From the NCBI GenBank assembly GCA_027623845.1, contig JAQBUJ010000029.1, positions 1-12,740 of the forward strand: a stretch of DNA of 12,740 nucleotides. Reading direction: 5' to 3'. The stretch is from Pseudomonadota bacterium (GTDB taxonomy: Bacteria; Pseudomonadota; Alphaproteobacteria; Thalassobaculales; Thalassobaculaceae). How positions within the stretch are numbered: position 1 is the first letter of the stretch; every line of letters starts with the position of its first letter. Below are positions 1 through 7,503 of the stretch, in pieces. The notes below the pieces were generated by a model, which searched no databases, had not been told where the DNA came from, and worked only from the letters and a program-made list of their open reading frames with translations. The position numbers and the translations under genes were made by a program.

Positions 1-65
1 CGATAAGAATCCCTCTTCAGCGAAAATACCAGCCTTTTTCGGGTCCGCGGAGAGTCGGGGTATAT
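1..65. repeat. Left 65-bp terminal inverted repeat
   Basis: This block is the exact reverse complement of 12674-12738. Its inner edge is sharp: the match stops after GGGGTATAT at position 65. It contains the core GGGTCCGCGGAGAGTCGGGG (positions 41-60), which includes a CCGCGG palindrome. It could be the end of an insertion sequence or transposon present on both sides in opposite orientation. It could equally mark where an assembly ran into a repeat, since the match runs almost to both ends of the window. I do not recognise the element family. Confidence 0.9.
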
Positions 66-400
66 CATTCTCCTCTCATCTGAATGTCCGATACCGGGAG
101 GGTAAGTGTTTAAGGCACCGGGGCGAAAGTGGGGAATGAAATTAACTGCGATTCCGGGCCGTTGACGGAACGACAGTCTAGATTATGTCGCGTCCGTCTG
201 TTGGATATGCACACCAAAGCCCATCTTAACCGGAAGCTCCCAAATAAAAGCCTCCCAGCCGGCATAGTGTGGTTCGGATCGATGGCGCGAAGCGTGCCGA
301 GATGAGGGTAGTGTTCCAATTTGATTTTAGACTGAACCGGTTGAATCATCTAAAGTTTTGCTCGTCCGCTAGAGTCGGTTGGGGACATTAATTTCCGCCC
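66..400. other. Gene-free left flank with a degenerate repeat copy
   Basis: These 335 bases lie downstream of the amidohydrolase stop codon. A 79-codon minus-strand frame is open at 110-349, but it has no recognisable motif and no good ribosome binding site, so I do not call it. No clear rho-independent terminator for the amidohydrolase is visible. The only notable feature is a partial match to the terminal repeat near 362-379, listed separately. Confidence 0.6.
362..379 (+). repeat. Possible degenerate copy of the terminal repeat core
   Basis: The sequence CGTCCGCTAGAGTCGG resembles GGTCCGCGGAGAGTCGG in the terminal repeat at 1-65. The shared parts are GTCCGC and AGAGTCGG, separated by T here and by GG in the repeat. 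It has the same orientation as the left terminal repeat. The match is short and could be chance; if real, it would be a relic of an older insertion. Confidence 0.3.
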
Positions 401-1888
401 TCACCCCGCCACATGCCGGTGGATATGATACGGCTGGCTCGCCAAGCCGACGCAGAACCGCCCAACCACCGGCTCCAGCAACGCCGCGAAGGCCCGTGCC
501 TCCTCGTTTGCGCCAGTCAAACGGTCGACGGCGGCCTCGACGTCGCGGCGCAGCTTGCTCTCGTCGATATTGACCAGCTTGCGATCCTTGACCACCAGCT
601 TGCCGTCGACCATCACCTCGGCGACGGCGGTCGAATCCTCGGCGTGGACGATTTGGTTGACCGGGTCATTCAAGGGAATAAGACCGATGGAGCCGAGATC
701 CAGCATGACGATATCGGCGCGATAGCCAGGCTCAATCCGACCGATGAGATCCCCCATTCCCAAGGCCGCGGCGCTGCCGGCGGTGGCCATATGGAGGACC
801 TGTTCGGTCGCCAGCCATTGCTCCGGGTCGGGCTTCTCGACCCGCGAGACAAAAGAGGCGAGCCGCATCGCCTCGAACATGTTCTGATTGTCCGAGCATT
901 GCGAGCCATCGGTGCCGATACCCATGGTCACCCCGCGCGCGCGCATCGCCTGGGCCGGCGCGATACCGGAGCCAAGGCGCAGATTGCTTCCCGGATTATG
1001 GGCGATCGACGCGCCCTGGTCGGCCATGCGGGCGATATCGTCCGGGTCCAGCCAAACGCAATGCGCGCCGGTGAAGCGCGGCGACAGAAAACCGAGGGCG
1101 TCGAGATGTGCGGTCAGCGTCTTGCCATAGCGCTTAATCCCGCTGACCGCCTGGCCCCGGCTCTCGCCAAGATGCATATGCAGGCCGACGTCATATTCCT
1201 CGGCCAGGCGCCCTGCCGCCTGGATGAAAGCGTCGCTACAATGCAAGGGAATGGTGGGGCCGAGGGCCAGGCGAACTCGGTCCCGGTCATGGCTCCAGCC
1301 ATCCAGCGCCGCCTTGCAGGCCAACAGGCTTTCGTCGTGATCCGGCAGCGCCACCGAGGCGACACGGGCGCGCAAGTCCGGTGGCAGCGCCTCCATCAAG
1401 CCGGGGATCGCCTGGAAGAAGGTCGCGTCGGCCATCATCGGCGCGATCACCGCCCGCATGCCGGCGTCGCGATAGGCCCGGCCCACCGCGTCCATGCCTT
1501 CCAGGCTCGGCAGCGGGATCTCGGTATAGAGGTCGTAGCAGGCGGTGCAGCCCTTCTTCAGCAGCTCGGCGGCGTTCAGCAGCGCCGAGAGATACTTGTC
1601 CTCCAAGCTGCGCCCGCCTGAGATCCAAGGCCCGGCGTTCAGTAGCAATTCCAACGACCACCGGTCCCCGAGCCCACGCCCGAGGCTGCCGTGGCCGTGG
1701 GTGTGGGCGTTGATCAGACCCGGCATCAGCAACCGGTCACCGGCATCCACCACCGCCGTACCCTCGGGCACCGCCAGACCGGGCGGGCCAATCTCGCGAA
1801 AGGCGCCGTTCTCGATCAGAATATCGCTGTCTGCGGCGGAATGCCCGGCGATGTCGAGCAACCGTCCGCCACGAATGACCGTGTACAT
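401..1888 (-). CDS. Amidohydrolase, cytosine deaminase/AtzB-TrzA-like
   Basis: A 495-residue metal-dependent hydrolase of the amidohydrolase superfamily, probably cytosolic, of the subgroup that deaminates or dechlorinates N-heterocycles (cytosine, guanine, methylthioadenosine, s-triazines). Visible active-site signatures are His62-Thr-His64 after MPGLIN, His239 and the proton-shuttle Glu242 in LHMHLGES, His276 in TGAHCVWL, and Asp327 in GIGTDGSQ. The C-terminal strand domain includes EPGYRADIVMLD (386-397). The start is ATG with a purine-rich GGGAGAGGG just upstream. It lies 53 bases downstream of the dioxygenase gene on the same strand, so the two are probably co-transcribed. The protein is somewhat longer than typical methylthioadenosine deaminases because of a C-terminal tail of about 50 residues. 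Family assignment is firm; the substrate is unknown. Confidence 0.92.
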   Translation of the reverse strand: MYTVIRGGRLLDIAGHSAADSDILIENGAFREIGPPGLAVPEGTAVVDAGDRLLMPGLINAHTHGHGSLGRGLGDRWSLELLLNAGPWISGGRSLEDKYLSALLNAAELLKKGCTACYDLYTEIPLPSLEGMDAVGRAYRDAGMRAVIAPMMADATFFQAIPGLMEALPPDLRARVASVALPDHDESLLACKAALDGWSHDRDRVRLALGPTIPLHCSDAFIQAAGRLAEEYDVGLHMHLGESRGQAVSGIKRYGKTLTAHLDALGFLSPRFTGAHCVWLDPDDIARMADQGASIAHNPGSNLRLGSGIAPAQAMRARGVTMGIGTDGSQCSDNQNMFEAMRLASFVSRVEKPDPEQWLATEQVLHMATAGSAAALGMGDLIGRIEPGYRADIVMLDLGSIGLIPLNDPVNQIVHAEDSTAVAEVMVDGKLVVKDRKLVNIDESKLRRDVEAAVDRLTGANEEARAFAALLEPVVGRFCVGLASQPYHIHRHVAG

Positions 1889-1941
1889 GCGCCCTCTCCC
1901 CTACCGTTCATAGCTAGGAGACCAGAGGGTGGGCGCCTTGT

Positions 1942-2727
1942 CTATCTGCTCGGTCCCGTTCCCAGGATCGTGTCGGGATTGGCGCGCCCTCGCAGCAGCG
2001 GCGTGGCGCCGGGACGCAAACCACGTTTCAAAAACCCTGGATCCGGCGCCTTGGCGTCCATGAAGTGCATCGCCAGGCCCCGGCGGGGTCGGTCGGTCTC
2101 ATTGCGCAGTGACCTGTGCGGCATCAGACAATGGTGAATCGACAGGCCTCCCGCCGGGACCGGCGCCGCCTCGGCGTGGCTTTCATCGATCTCGTCAATG
2201 GCGAAATAGAAACCCTTTTTCTGGTCGGTATCCCAAAGCTGGCGGTGTTCCCGCATCCGGTCGTGGCCGCCCGGCAAATACCACATGCAGCCGTTTTCGA
2301 CCGTCGCGTCGTCCAGCGCCAGCCAGACGCTGACGGTCCGCTCGCCCTCGACCTCAAAATAGCGGTTGTCCTGGTGCCAGCCAATGATCCCGCCGGTGCG
2401 CGGCGGCTTGTAGAGGCCCTGGTAATGCACCAGCCGGATATCCGGACCGATCAGCCCCTCGACCATGTCCAGGAGTCTTGTATCGTGGATCAACATCCCA
2501 AAGATCGGATGTTGGAGATGGGCAGTGCGAATCTGAAAGACCTGAAAATCCTTGTCGCGGTCGCCGCCGGACTGAACGTTCTCCAAGCTTTGCTCCGTGC
2601 GCAGCCGTTCCACCGTGTCCATATAGCACGTGGTTAGATGAGCGATTTCATCTCCGTCTAGGAAGCCCTGGGCGACTAGGTAACCCTGATCGTGAAACCG
2701 TGATAATTCAGCGGTGCTAAGACGCAT
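1942..2727 (-). CDS. Phytanoyl-CoA dioxygenase (PhyH) family protein
   Basis: A 261-residue Fe(II)/2-oxoglutarate-dependent dioxygenase of the PhyH family, which hydroxylates small molecules or acyl-CoA-type substrates using O2 and 2-oxoglutarate. The iron-binding facial triad is visible as His118-Gln-Asp120 in IIGWHQDNRYF and distal His204 in LMPHRSLRNE. Arg215 or Arg216 in DRPRRGL is the probable 2-oxoglutarate carboxylate ligand. The N-terminus (FHDQGYLVAQGFL) is typical of the family. The ATG start is preceded by a strong AGGAGG four bases upstream. No signal peptide is seen. It is the first gene of an apparent two-gene operon with the amidohydrolase, suggesting that the dioxygenase product or a related compound is the amidohydrolase substrate; that link is inference. 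Confidence 0.92.
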   Translation of the reverse strand: MRLSTAELSRFHDQGYLVAQGFLDGDEIAHLTTCYMDTVERLRTEQSLENVQSGGDRDKDFQVFQIRTAHLQHPIFGMLIHDTRLLDMVEGLIGPDIRLVHYQGLYKPPRTGGIIGWHQDNRYFEVEGERTVSVWLALDDATVENGCMWYLPGGHDRMREHRQLWDTDQKKGFYFAIDEIDESHAEAAPVPAGGLSIHHCLMPHRSLRNETDRPRRGLAMHFMDAKAPDPGFLKRGLRPGATPLLRGRANPDTILGTGPSR

Positions 2728-2864
2728 GGGGCCTCCTCGAGCGTAGCCAAGCTTGCCAAGGCGAGGCTAACACCGAAGTTCCAGCCGGGCAAATATTCCG
2801 TGGGCCGGTACCCGATACTTGGTCACCGACACCGTCGCGGCGAGGGTCGTCGTCATTATCTATG

Positions 2865-2881
2865 TTGAAAATAATTTTCCA
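2865..2881. promoter_or_regulatory. AT-rich palindrome, possible operator
   Basis: TTGAAAATAATTTTCCA contains the perfect 13-base palindrome GAAAATAATTTTC (2867-2879), flanked by an outer T/A match. It fits the loose T-N11-A pattern of LysR-type regulator sites. It lies about 140 bases upstream of the dioxygenase start and stands out as AT-rich in GC-rich surroundings. No regulator gene is present in the window, so a role in controlling the dioxygenase-amidohydrolase operon is only inferred. Confidence 0.35.
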
Positions 2882-3042
2882 CGGCGACCCGACCACCTCG
2901 CGTTTTCACACAGTCGGCTTCGAAAACCGGACCCAGAGTTAAATGACGCAGGTGGCCTGAATTTGCCGGTAATATGAAAAATCAAGCCGCCGAGTCCAGT
3001 TCCAAGACGTCGGGCACAAACACGTTCGAGGGAAAATTAAGA

Positions 3043-3159
3043 GTGGTGCGAGCTCTGGATTTGAACCTCCAAAGCGATCGGCACCACCAGAGATTCTCGT
3101 GTGTTGCGTGCCCTCGCAACCAAATCATCGCCCGTAATTCATTGAGTCTCGGGCTTTTT
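3043..3159 (+). ncRNA. Candidate structured RNA, unassigned
   Basis: Four inverted repeats cluster here. They are GTGGTGC/GCACCAC (3043-3049 with 3081-3087), CTCTGG/CCAGAG (3053-3058 with 3087-3092), GTTGCG/CGCAAC with a 6-base loop (3103-3108 with 3115-3120), and GCCCG/CGGGC followed by TTTTT (3130-3159). The first two overlap by one base and interleave, so they would be alternatives or a pseudoknot. The minus strand contains GGTTCAAATCC, like a tRNA T-loop, but its T and anticodon stems do not pair. I recognise no known RNA family, and no convincing promoter is seen. It could be chance. Confidence 0.25.
3130..3159 (+). terminator. Possible rho-independent terminator
   Basis: A GCCCG/CGGGC stem (3130-3134 with 3150-3154) with a 15-base loop is followed directly by five T residues. 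The T-tract orientation makes it a plus-strand terminator, yet no plus-strand gene lies upstream. It therefore either ends an unrecognised small RNA or is accidental. The stem is short and the loop long, so it would be weak. Confidence 0.3.
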
Positions 3160-3276
3160 GTCGGCGAACACACACGTGACAATCCATCATGCCAACAGGG
3201 TGTCAGCAAACACCCCGCCTTCAATCGGTGCGACACCTGTACCCGAAGTGTTCGGAGGCCTGTTGGAAAACCCGCC

Positions 3277-3723
3277 CTATCTTCGATAACCCTTCCCGCG
3301 CGTTTTCACTGTTTCCAGGGAGGAGAGATCGCCAGGAATGATGACATGTCCGCCGGGGAAGGGGGGGCCGGGCCGGGCGCCGATGAGGGTGCGCACCCGA
3401 TCATCCTGGTAATAGCAATCGTAAACCCGGAACACGAGGGCGTTAAACATCTGAGCATCGCTCTCGGCGAAGGTCTGCACCAGGGCAACGCGCTCGGCTA
3501 GGGGGAGGTCGGGAAAATCGTCGTCGAAATGCACCAAGATCCGTTTCAGATCGGCCAGGAAGTCGGCCGCTTGGCTGAGCAGATAAGACGGGAAATCCAT
3601 CTCCTGGGCGCTCAGCATGGTTCCATCTTCGCTGGCCGGCACGATGGTGTCCAATAGCGCCGACAGGTGCCGGCGCGGTACGTCGTCGAAGGCCTCGGGC
3701 GGCAGCTTTTCCTGGTTGTCCAT
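3277..3723 (-). CDS. Gluconate 2-dehydrogenase subunit 3-like small subunit
   Basis: A 148-residue protein resembling the small (gamma) subunit that accompanies GMC flavin dehydrogenases such as gluconate 2-dehydrogenase and FAD-dependent glucose dehydrogenase. Family-like features are the N-terminal HLSALLDTIVPASEDG segment, the central helical region, and the YYQDDRVRTLIG segment before a glycine/proline-rich C-terminus. In known complexes this subunit helps fold and export the flavoprotein through a Tat signal; no twin-arginine signal or hydrophobic leader is visible here. I chose the ATG at 3723, which has GAGGGGG upstream and begins MDNQEKLPPE. An in-frame TTG at 3747 would overlap the end of the upstream dehydrogenase gene. 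The two genes are separated by only 13 bases and are surely co-transcribed. Confidence 0.82.
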   Translation of the reverse strand: MDNQEKLPPEAFDDVPRRHLSALLDTIVPASEDGTMLSAQEMDFPSYLLSQAADFLADLKRILVHFDDDFPDLPLAERVALVQTFAESDAQMFNALVFRVYDCYYQDDRVRTLIGARPGPPFPGGHVIIPGDLSSLETVKTRGKGYRR

Positions 3724-3736
3724 GTGCCTGACCCCC

Positions 3737-5359
3737 TCAATCGTCAAATAAATTGGCTAGGTTTTCCTTGATCTTGTCGCCGATATAGAGCGCCAGAGCT
3801 TGAATGGTGCTGGTTGGGTTAACCCCGCCGCCGGTGACGAAGATGCTGCCATCGACGATGAACAGGTTCTTCACATCGTGGCTGCGTCCCCAGGAATTCA
3901 CCACCGATCGGGTCGGGTCGTTGCCCATCCGCGCGGTCCCCAGAAGATGCCAGCCGGCGCTGCGCAACAAATCGACCTTCTGGATTTCCTTGGCGCCGGC
4001 CGCCCGCATCACTTCCTCGCCCCGCGCCAGGCCATGAGCCAACATTTTGCGGCTGTTTTCACTCAGCCGGTAGGTGATTTTCGGCGCCGGGATGCCATCG
4101 GAATCCACCAGATCAGGATCGAGGGTTACCCGATTACATTCCTCGGGCAGATCCTCGCAAAGCGCCAGAACGTTGACGGTATGGTCGAAGCGTTGGTGGA
4201 ATTTTTCGTGATGTCCAGGCCCCCAGGGAATATCGCCGGTGCGAAAACCCTGAAAGGCCGTCGCCAAGGGGCCGGCCGCGCCGCGGGCGACCTGCATGTT
4301 GTAGCCGCGCACAAAATCCCGGTCCGGATCGGTCTCGTAAAATTCCTTGCTGAGGATGCAACTGCCTTGCGGTCCCTTGTGGGTGTCGAGCCGCTCCTCG
4401 AAAATGCCGCGCACGACGCCGACGGGGTGGAACATCAAGTTCTTGCCGACCAGGCCGCTGCGGTTCGCCAGCCCATCTGGAAATTGCGGTGATTTAGAAT
4501 TCAACAGAATGCGCGGGGTGCCGACACCATTGCAGGCCATGATCACGACTTCGGCCTTTTGAAAACATTCGTGGCCATCGGCGTCGTAATAGATCACGCC
4601 ATCCGCCATCCCGTGCTCGTTCACCGTCACCTCGCGGACCCGGCAGCGGGTGCGTAATTCCACGCCGCTCCGGATTGCCTGCGGCCAATAGGTGATGTCG
4701 GTGCTGGACTTGGCGCCCTGCGCGCAGCCCGAACTACAGGGGTTGAGATTGAGACATTTATCCCGGCCCTCATAGGGCTGCGAGAGGATCGCCGCGTCGG
4801 ACGGCCACCAATGCCAACCCAGCCTGTCAAAGCCTTTCGCCACGACTTCGCCGACCATGCCGATGGGGAGTGGCGGCAGGGGCAGGTCCTTCGGCGGGTA
4901 CATCGGGTCGCCGGCCAACCCTGAAACCCCCATGATTCGGTCGTTCTGCAAGAAGTAGGGATCCAGATCGTCGTAGGAAATCGGCCAATCGTCGGCCACG
5001 CCGTCCAGGGTCTTGACCTTGAAATCCGAGGGATGCAGCCGGGGAAAATGCGCCGCGTAAACAATCGTGCTGCCGCCGACGCCGTTGAAGTTAAGCACGT
5101 CGATCGGCGAGTCCTGGTTGTTGATCGGATAGTCGGTCTCCAACCCGCGCACATTCGGGTCGATGTGATAGGCGCCGAATTGCTGGGCTTCCCAATTCTG
5201 TGAGTTGGTCGGGTATTTCGACGGCGTCATCCAATCACCCTGTTCCAGGCACAGGATCCGCATGCGTGTCTCGGTCAAATTCCACGCGATCGCCGCGCCG
5301 GAAGCCCCAGCGCCGATTATGAGAACGTCCACCGGATCGTGGTTGGATGACGTGTTCAT
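3737..5359 (-). CDS. GMC-family FAD dehydrogenase with 3Fe-4S-type cysteine triad
   Basis: A 540-residue glucose-methanol-choline oxidoreductase, likely oxidising a hydroxyl of a sugar, polyol or other alcohol. The N-terminal FAD site GAGASG (16-21) sits in the VDVLIIGAGASGAA context. The C-terminal catalytic pair is His471 in GWHLLGTARMG and Asn514 in GGGVNPTSTIQ. Cys202, Cys208 and Cys212 (KCLNLNPCSSGC) have the spacing of the three cysteines that bind the 3Fe-4S cluster in the Burkholderia cepacia FAD-dependent glucose dehydrogenase alpha subunit. The protein begins almost directly with the FAD-binding strand and has no signal peptide. Its small-subunit partner follows 13 bases downstream, but no multihaem cytochrome c subunit adjoins, so the electron acceptor is unknown. 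The substrate cannot be read from sequence. Confidence 0.92.
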   Translation of the reverse strand: MNTSSNHDPVDVLIIGAGASGAAIAWNLTETRMRILCLEQGDWMTPSKYPTNSQNWEAQQFGAYHIDPNVRGLETDYPINNQDSPIDVLNFNGVGGSTIVYAAHFPRLHPSDFKVKTLDGVADDWPISYDDLDPYFLQNDRIMGVSGLAGDPMYPPKDLPLPPLPIGMVGEVVAKGFDRLGWHWWPSDAAILSQPYEGRDKCLNLNPCSSGCAQGAKSSTDITYWPQAIRSGVELRTRCRVREVTVNEHGMADGVIYYDADGHECFQKAEVVIMACNGVGTPRILLNSKSPQFPDGLANRSGLVGKNLMFHPVGVVRGIFEERLDTHKGPQGSCILSKEFYETDPDRDFVRGYNMQVARGAAGPLATAFQGFRTGDIPWGPGHHEKFHQRFDHTVNVLALCEDLPEECNRVTLDPDLVDSDGIPAPKITYRLSENSRKMLAHGLARGEEVMRAAGAKEIQKVDLLRSAGWHLLGTARMGNDPTRSVVNSWGRSHDVKNLFIVDGSIFVTGGGVNPTSTIQALALYIGDKIKENLANLFDD

Positions 5360-6204
5360 GGTGATTGCCCCGCGAATGGCCCGACGTGAGGTTGCATGTT
5401 ATGGGGCGACGGGGAGAACCGCCATTGAGATCTTTGTGGATGGATCTGTTTTTGGCACTCCGAGGCGTCTGGGTCGACGGTTACGAAGCCCGGTGTCCGG
5501 TCAATATCGGAACCCGGTCACGATCGTGACGATGTCTCAAATCGTTGCGGGTTGCCGGGCGCCTGCCGTTTCGGTGAAGTAGCGGCGCCTTGCCTTGGTC
5601 GGCAGGTGTCGGACAAGCCTCAGTAGAGGAAACGCGTGGTGGATTAGCCCCGCTGACGGGTCGTTCTCGGTCTATGGGGGTTTGAGACCTGATCCAAATT
5701 ATCGCGGGAGCGATTATTCCGGTGAACCGAAGCGGCCATCAGAATGATCAAAACTGGCCACGCTTTCCTTGGTCGAGAATAAGCCGTTCGGAAATCTCGC
5801 TTGCCAAGATGCTGTGTTGCACCGGTCGGCTCAGGCCGCCGCCACTTCCCAGGTGACGCGTGAAAGACTGTTCATCCCACACCGCGACAGGACAGGTGCG
5901 CCCGCGACACGGCGCGAACGGCGATATCGGTTGCGACGACGGTCTCTCGGCTCGCAATCCCAGGGCACCGCCCCCCTCATCATCGCCAATTGCGTTTGGA
6001 TTGCCTTCCGAGTGGTTCTACGTCAGAATTTATCTTGTCGGGATTCTCTATACGGGGAATCCTGGTCAACTACGCCCGACTGCCGGGCGGGTTTCGATAT
6101 GGGGTTGTGGTGCGTGCGCGGGCAGTCTGCGAGGCGCCGCATATGTGAGGAGGCGTCCCGGAGACGTGGTCAAACGGGATGCAGGCGCCAGCGGGAGAAA
6201 CGAC
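5360..6204. other. Long divergent intergenic region, GMC gene to egtB
   Basis: About 845 bases separate the divergent GMC dehydrogenase and egtB starts. The egtB frame remains open upstream as far as 5860, but residues encoded before 6205 show no family similarity and precede the EgtB N-terminal domain, so I read them as untranslated. The region holds several short hairpins: AATTATCGC/GCGATTATT (5697-5718), GGATTC/GAATCC (6041-6046 with 6057-6062) and GCCCG/CGGGC (6074-6078 with 6084-6088). No recognised riboswitch, tRNA or clear sigma-70 promoter is visible. Confidence 0.55.
5697..5718. promoter_or_regulatory. Hairpin/operator-like inverted repeat
   Basis: ATCGC-GGGA-GCGAT forms a perfect 5-bp stem with a GNRA-type loop. 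It extends outward through one T-T mismatch to an AAT/ATT (three more pairs). It lies in the middle of the gap between the divergent GMC and egtB genes, so it could be an operator for either or an RNA structure in a long egtB leader. There is no direct evidence of function. Confidence 0.3.
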
Positions 6205-7503
6205 GTGATAGTCTCCAATGCCGAGCCGGTTATTATCGACGCGCATCCGCGCGACCGAAACCTGGTGCTCGAACACTATAACTGGGTGCGCGGAGAGACC
6301 GAGCGCCTGGCCGCGGCGCTGTCGCCGGAAGATCAGGTCGTGCAGTCGATGCCCGATGCCAGTCCGACCAAATGGCACCGGGCCCATGTGACCTGGTTTT
6401 TCGAAACCATGATCCTGACACCCCATCTGCCCGACCATGTGCCGCTCGATCCGCATTACACCTTCCTGTTCAATTCCTATTACGATTCCATCGGTGCGCG
6501 GCATCCGCGTCCCGATCGCGGCTTGCTGACCCGTCCAAGCGCCGACCAGGTGACGGCGTATCGCGCGCATGTCGATGCCGGGATGCGCCGACTGATCGGC
6601 GATGCCGATGACGCGGTCTGGGCCAAAGCCGCCCCGATGATCGCGCTTGGCCTGCATCACGAGCAGCAGCATCAGGAGTTGATCCTGATGGACATCCTGC
6701 ATGCGTTCTCGCGCAACAGCGTCGCGCCGGCCTATCAGGCCTATCGTGCGGCTCCGGCCCGCACGGCCCCTGCATTGCGTTGGCATGACCATGCCGGGGG
6801 GCTGACCGAGATCGGGCATGCCGGACCGGCATTCGCTTTCGACAATGAAGGGCCGCCGCACAAGGTTCATCTGACGCCATTTCGTCTTGCCTCGCGCCTG
6901 GTCACCAATGGCGAGTGGAAGGCGTTCATGGCCGATCATGGCTATGAACGGCCCGAACTCTGGCTTGCGGATGGCTGGGCCAGCGTTGGTGTGGAGGGTT
7001 GGACGGCCCCGCTCTACTGGCAGAAATGCGACGGCATTTGGATGACCATGTCGCTGTCGGGGCTGCAGCAGCTCAACGATCAGGCGCCGGTGTGTCATAT
7101 CAGCCTCTACGAGGCCGATGCCTATGCCCGCTGGGCCGGAAAGCGCCTCCCGCGCGAGGCGGAATGGGAAGCCTTCGCGGCCGATCAGCCGGCGCGCGGA
7201 AATTTTCTGGGCACCGGATTGCTGCGGACGGTTCCGGCGACTGGAGCGAACGATCAGCAACCCGAACAGATGTTCGGGGATGTCTGGGAGTGGACACAGA
7301 GTCCGTATGTCCCATATCCTGGATTCAAACCCGTGACCGGTGCGGTCGGTGAGTACAATGGGAAATTCATGGCCAATCAATTCGTTCTGCGCGGCGGTGC
7401 CTGCGTGACCCCCGAGGGACACGCACGCGCGACCTATCGCAATTTCTTCTATCCCTCCATGCGCTGGATGTTCTCGGGTGTCCGACTGGCGGATGATCAA
7501 TGA
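6205..7503 (+). CDS. egtB: Ergothioneine biosynthesis protein EgtB (sulfoxide synthase)
   Basis: A 432-residue non-haem iron enzyme that uses O2 to couple hercynine to cysteine or gamma-glutamylcysteine, forming the C-S bond and sulfoxide of the ergothioneine pathway in the cytosol. The N-terminal half is a DinB-like bundle. Probable iron ligands are His61 in KWHRAH and His152 and His156 in HHEQQHQ, matching the three-histidine site of mycobacterial EgtB. The C-terminal half is the formylglycine-generating-enzyme/sulfatase-modifying fold, with GEWKAFM, ISLYEADAYARWAGKRLPREAEWE, FGDVWEWTQS, FVLRGGACVT and YRNFFYPSMRWMFSGVR. I chose the GTG start because GGGAG lies 7 bases upstream and the protein then has the usual family length. 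Its stop overlaps the egtD start. Confidence 0.95.
   Translation: MIVSNAEPVIIDAHPRDRNLVLEHYNWVRGETERLAAALSPEDQVVQSMPDASPTKWHRAHVTWFFETMILTPHLPDHVPLDPHYTFLFNSYYDSIGARHPRPDRGLLTRPSADQVTAYRAHVDAGMRRLIGDADDAVWAKAAPMIALGLHHEQQHQELILMDILHAFSRNSVAPAYQAYRAAPARTAPALRWHDHAGGLTEIGHAGPAFAFDNEGPPHKVHLTPFRLASRLVTNGEWKAFMADHGYERPELWLADGWASVGVEGWTAPLYWQKCDGIWMTMSLSGLQQLNDQAPVCHISLYEADAYARWAGKRLPREAEWEAFAADQPARGNFLGTGLLRTVPATGANDQQPEQMFGDVWEWTQSPYVPYPGFKPVTGAVGEYNGKFMANQFVLRGGACVTPEGHARATYRNFFYPSMRWMFSGVRLADDQ

Larger units (their letters stand above)
2728..3276. other. Long intergenic region with inverted repeats
   Basis: This 549-base stretch separates two minus-strand gene pairs. Frames are open here on both strands (about 2974-3501 plus, 2982-3236 minus), but neither translation shows a recognisable domain and I treat them as chance. 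The left part should hold the promoter of the dioxygenase operon and contains an AT-rich palindrome at 2865-2881. The part from 3043 to 3159 has several short inverted repeats and a terminator-like hairpin, listed separately. No factor-independent terminator for the upstream small-subunit gene is obvious. Confidence 0.6.

Noticed and set aside
110..349. A 79-codon open frame on the minus strand near the left end
   Set aside because: No recognisable motif, no good ribosome binding site, and it lies in a gene-free flank; most likely chance.
413..1621. A 402-codon plus-strand frame opposite the amidohydrolase
   Set aside because: It is antisense to a gene with clear catalytic motifs; its arginine/histidine-rich translation is typical of a GC-rich shadow frame.
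3045..3120. A tRNA-like sequence on the minus strand (GGTTCAAATCC with a 6-bp acceptor-like match 72 bases apart)
   Set aside because: The T stem has three mismatches, the anticodon stem does not pair, base 8 is not T, and no correctly placed CCA follows; not a functional tRNA.
2974..3501. A 175-codon plus-strand frame overlapping the small-subunit gene end
   Set aside because: Its second half is antisense to the gluconate-dehydrogenase subunit-3-like gene, and its first half has no recognisable domain.
5860..6204. An N-terminal extension of EgtB from an upstream ATG
   Set aside because: The extra 115 residues are not EgtB-like, and the GTG at 6205 has a well-placed GGGAG and gives the normal family length.
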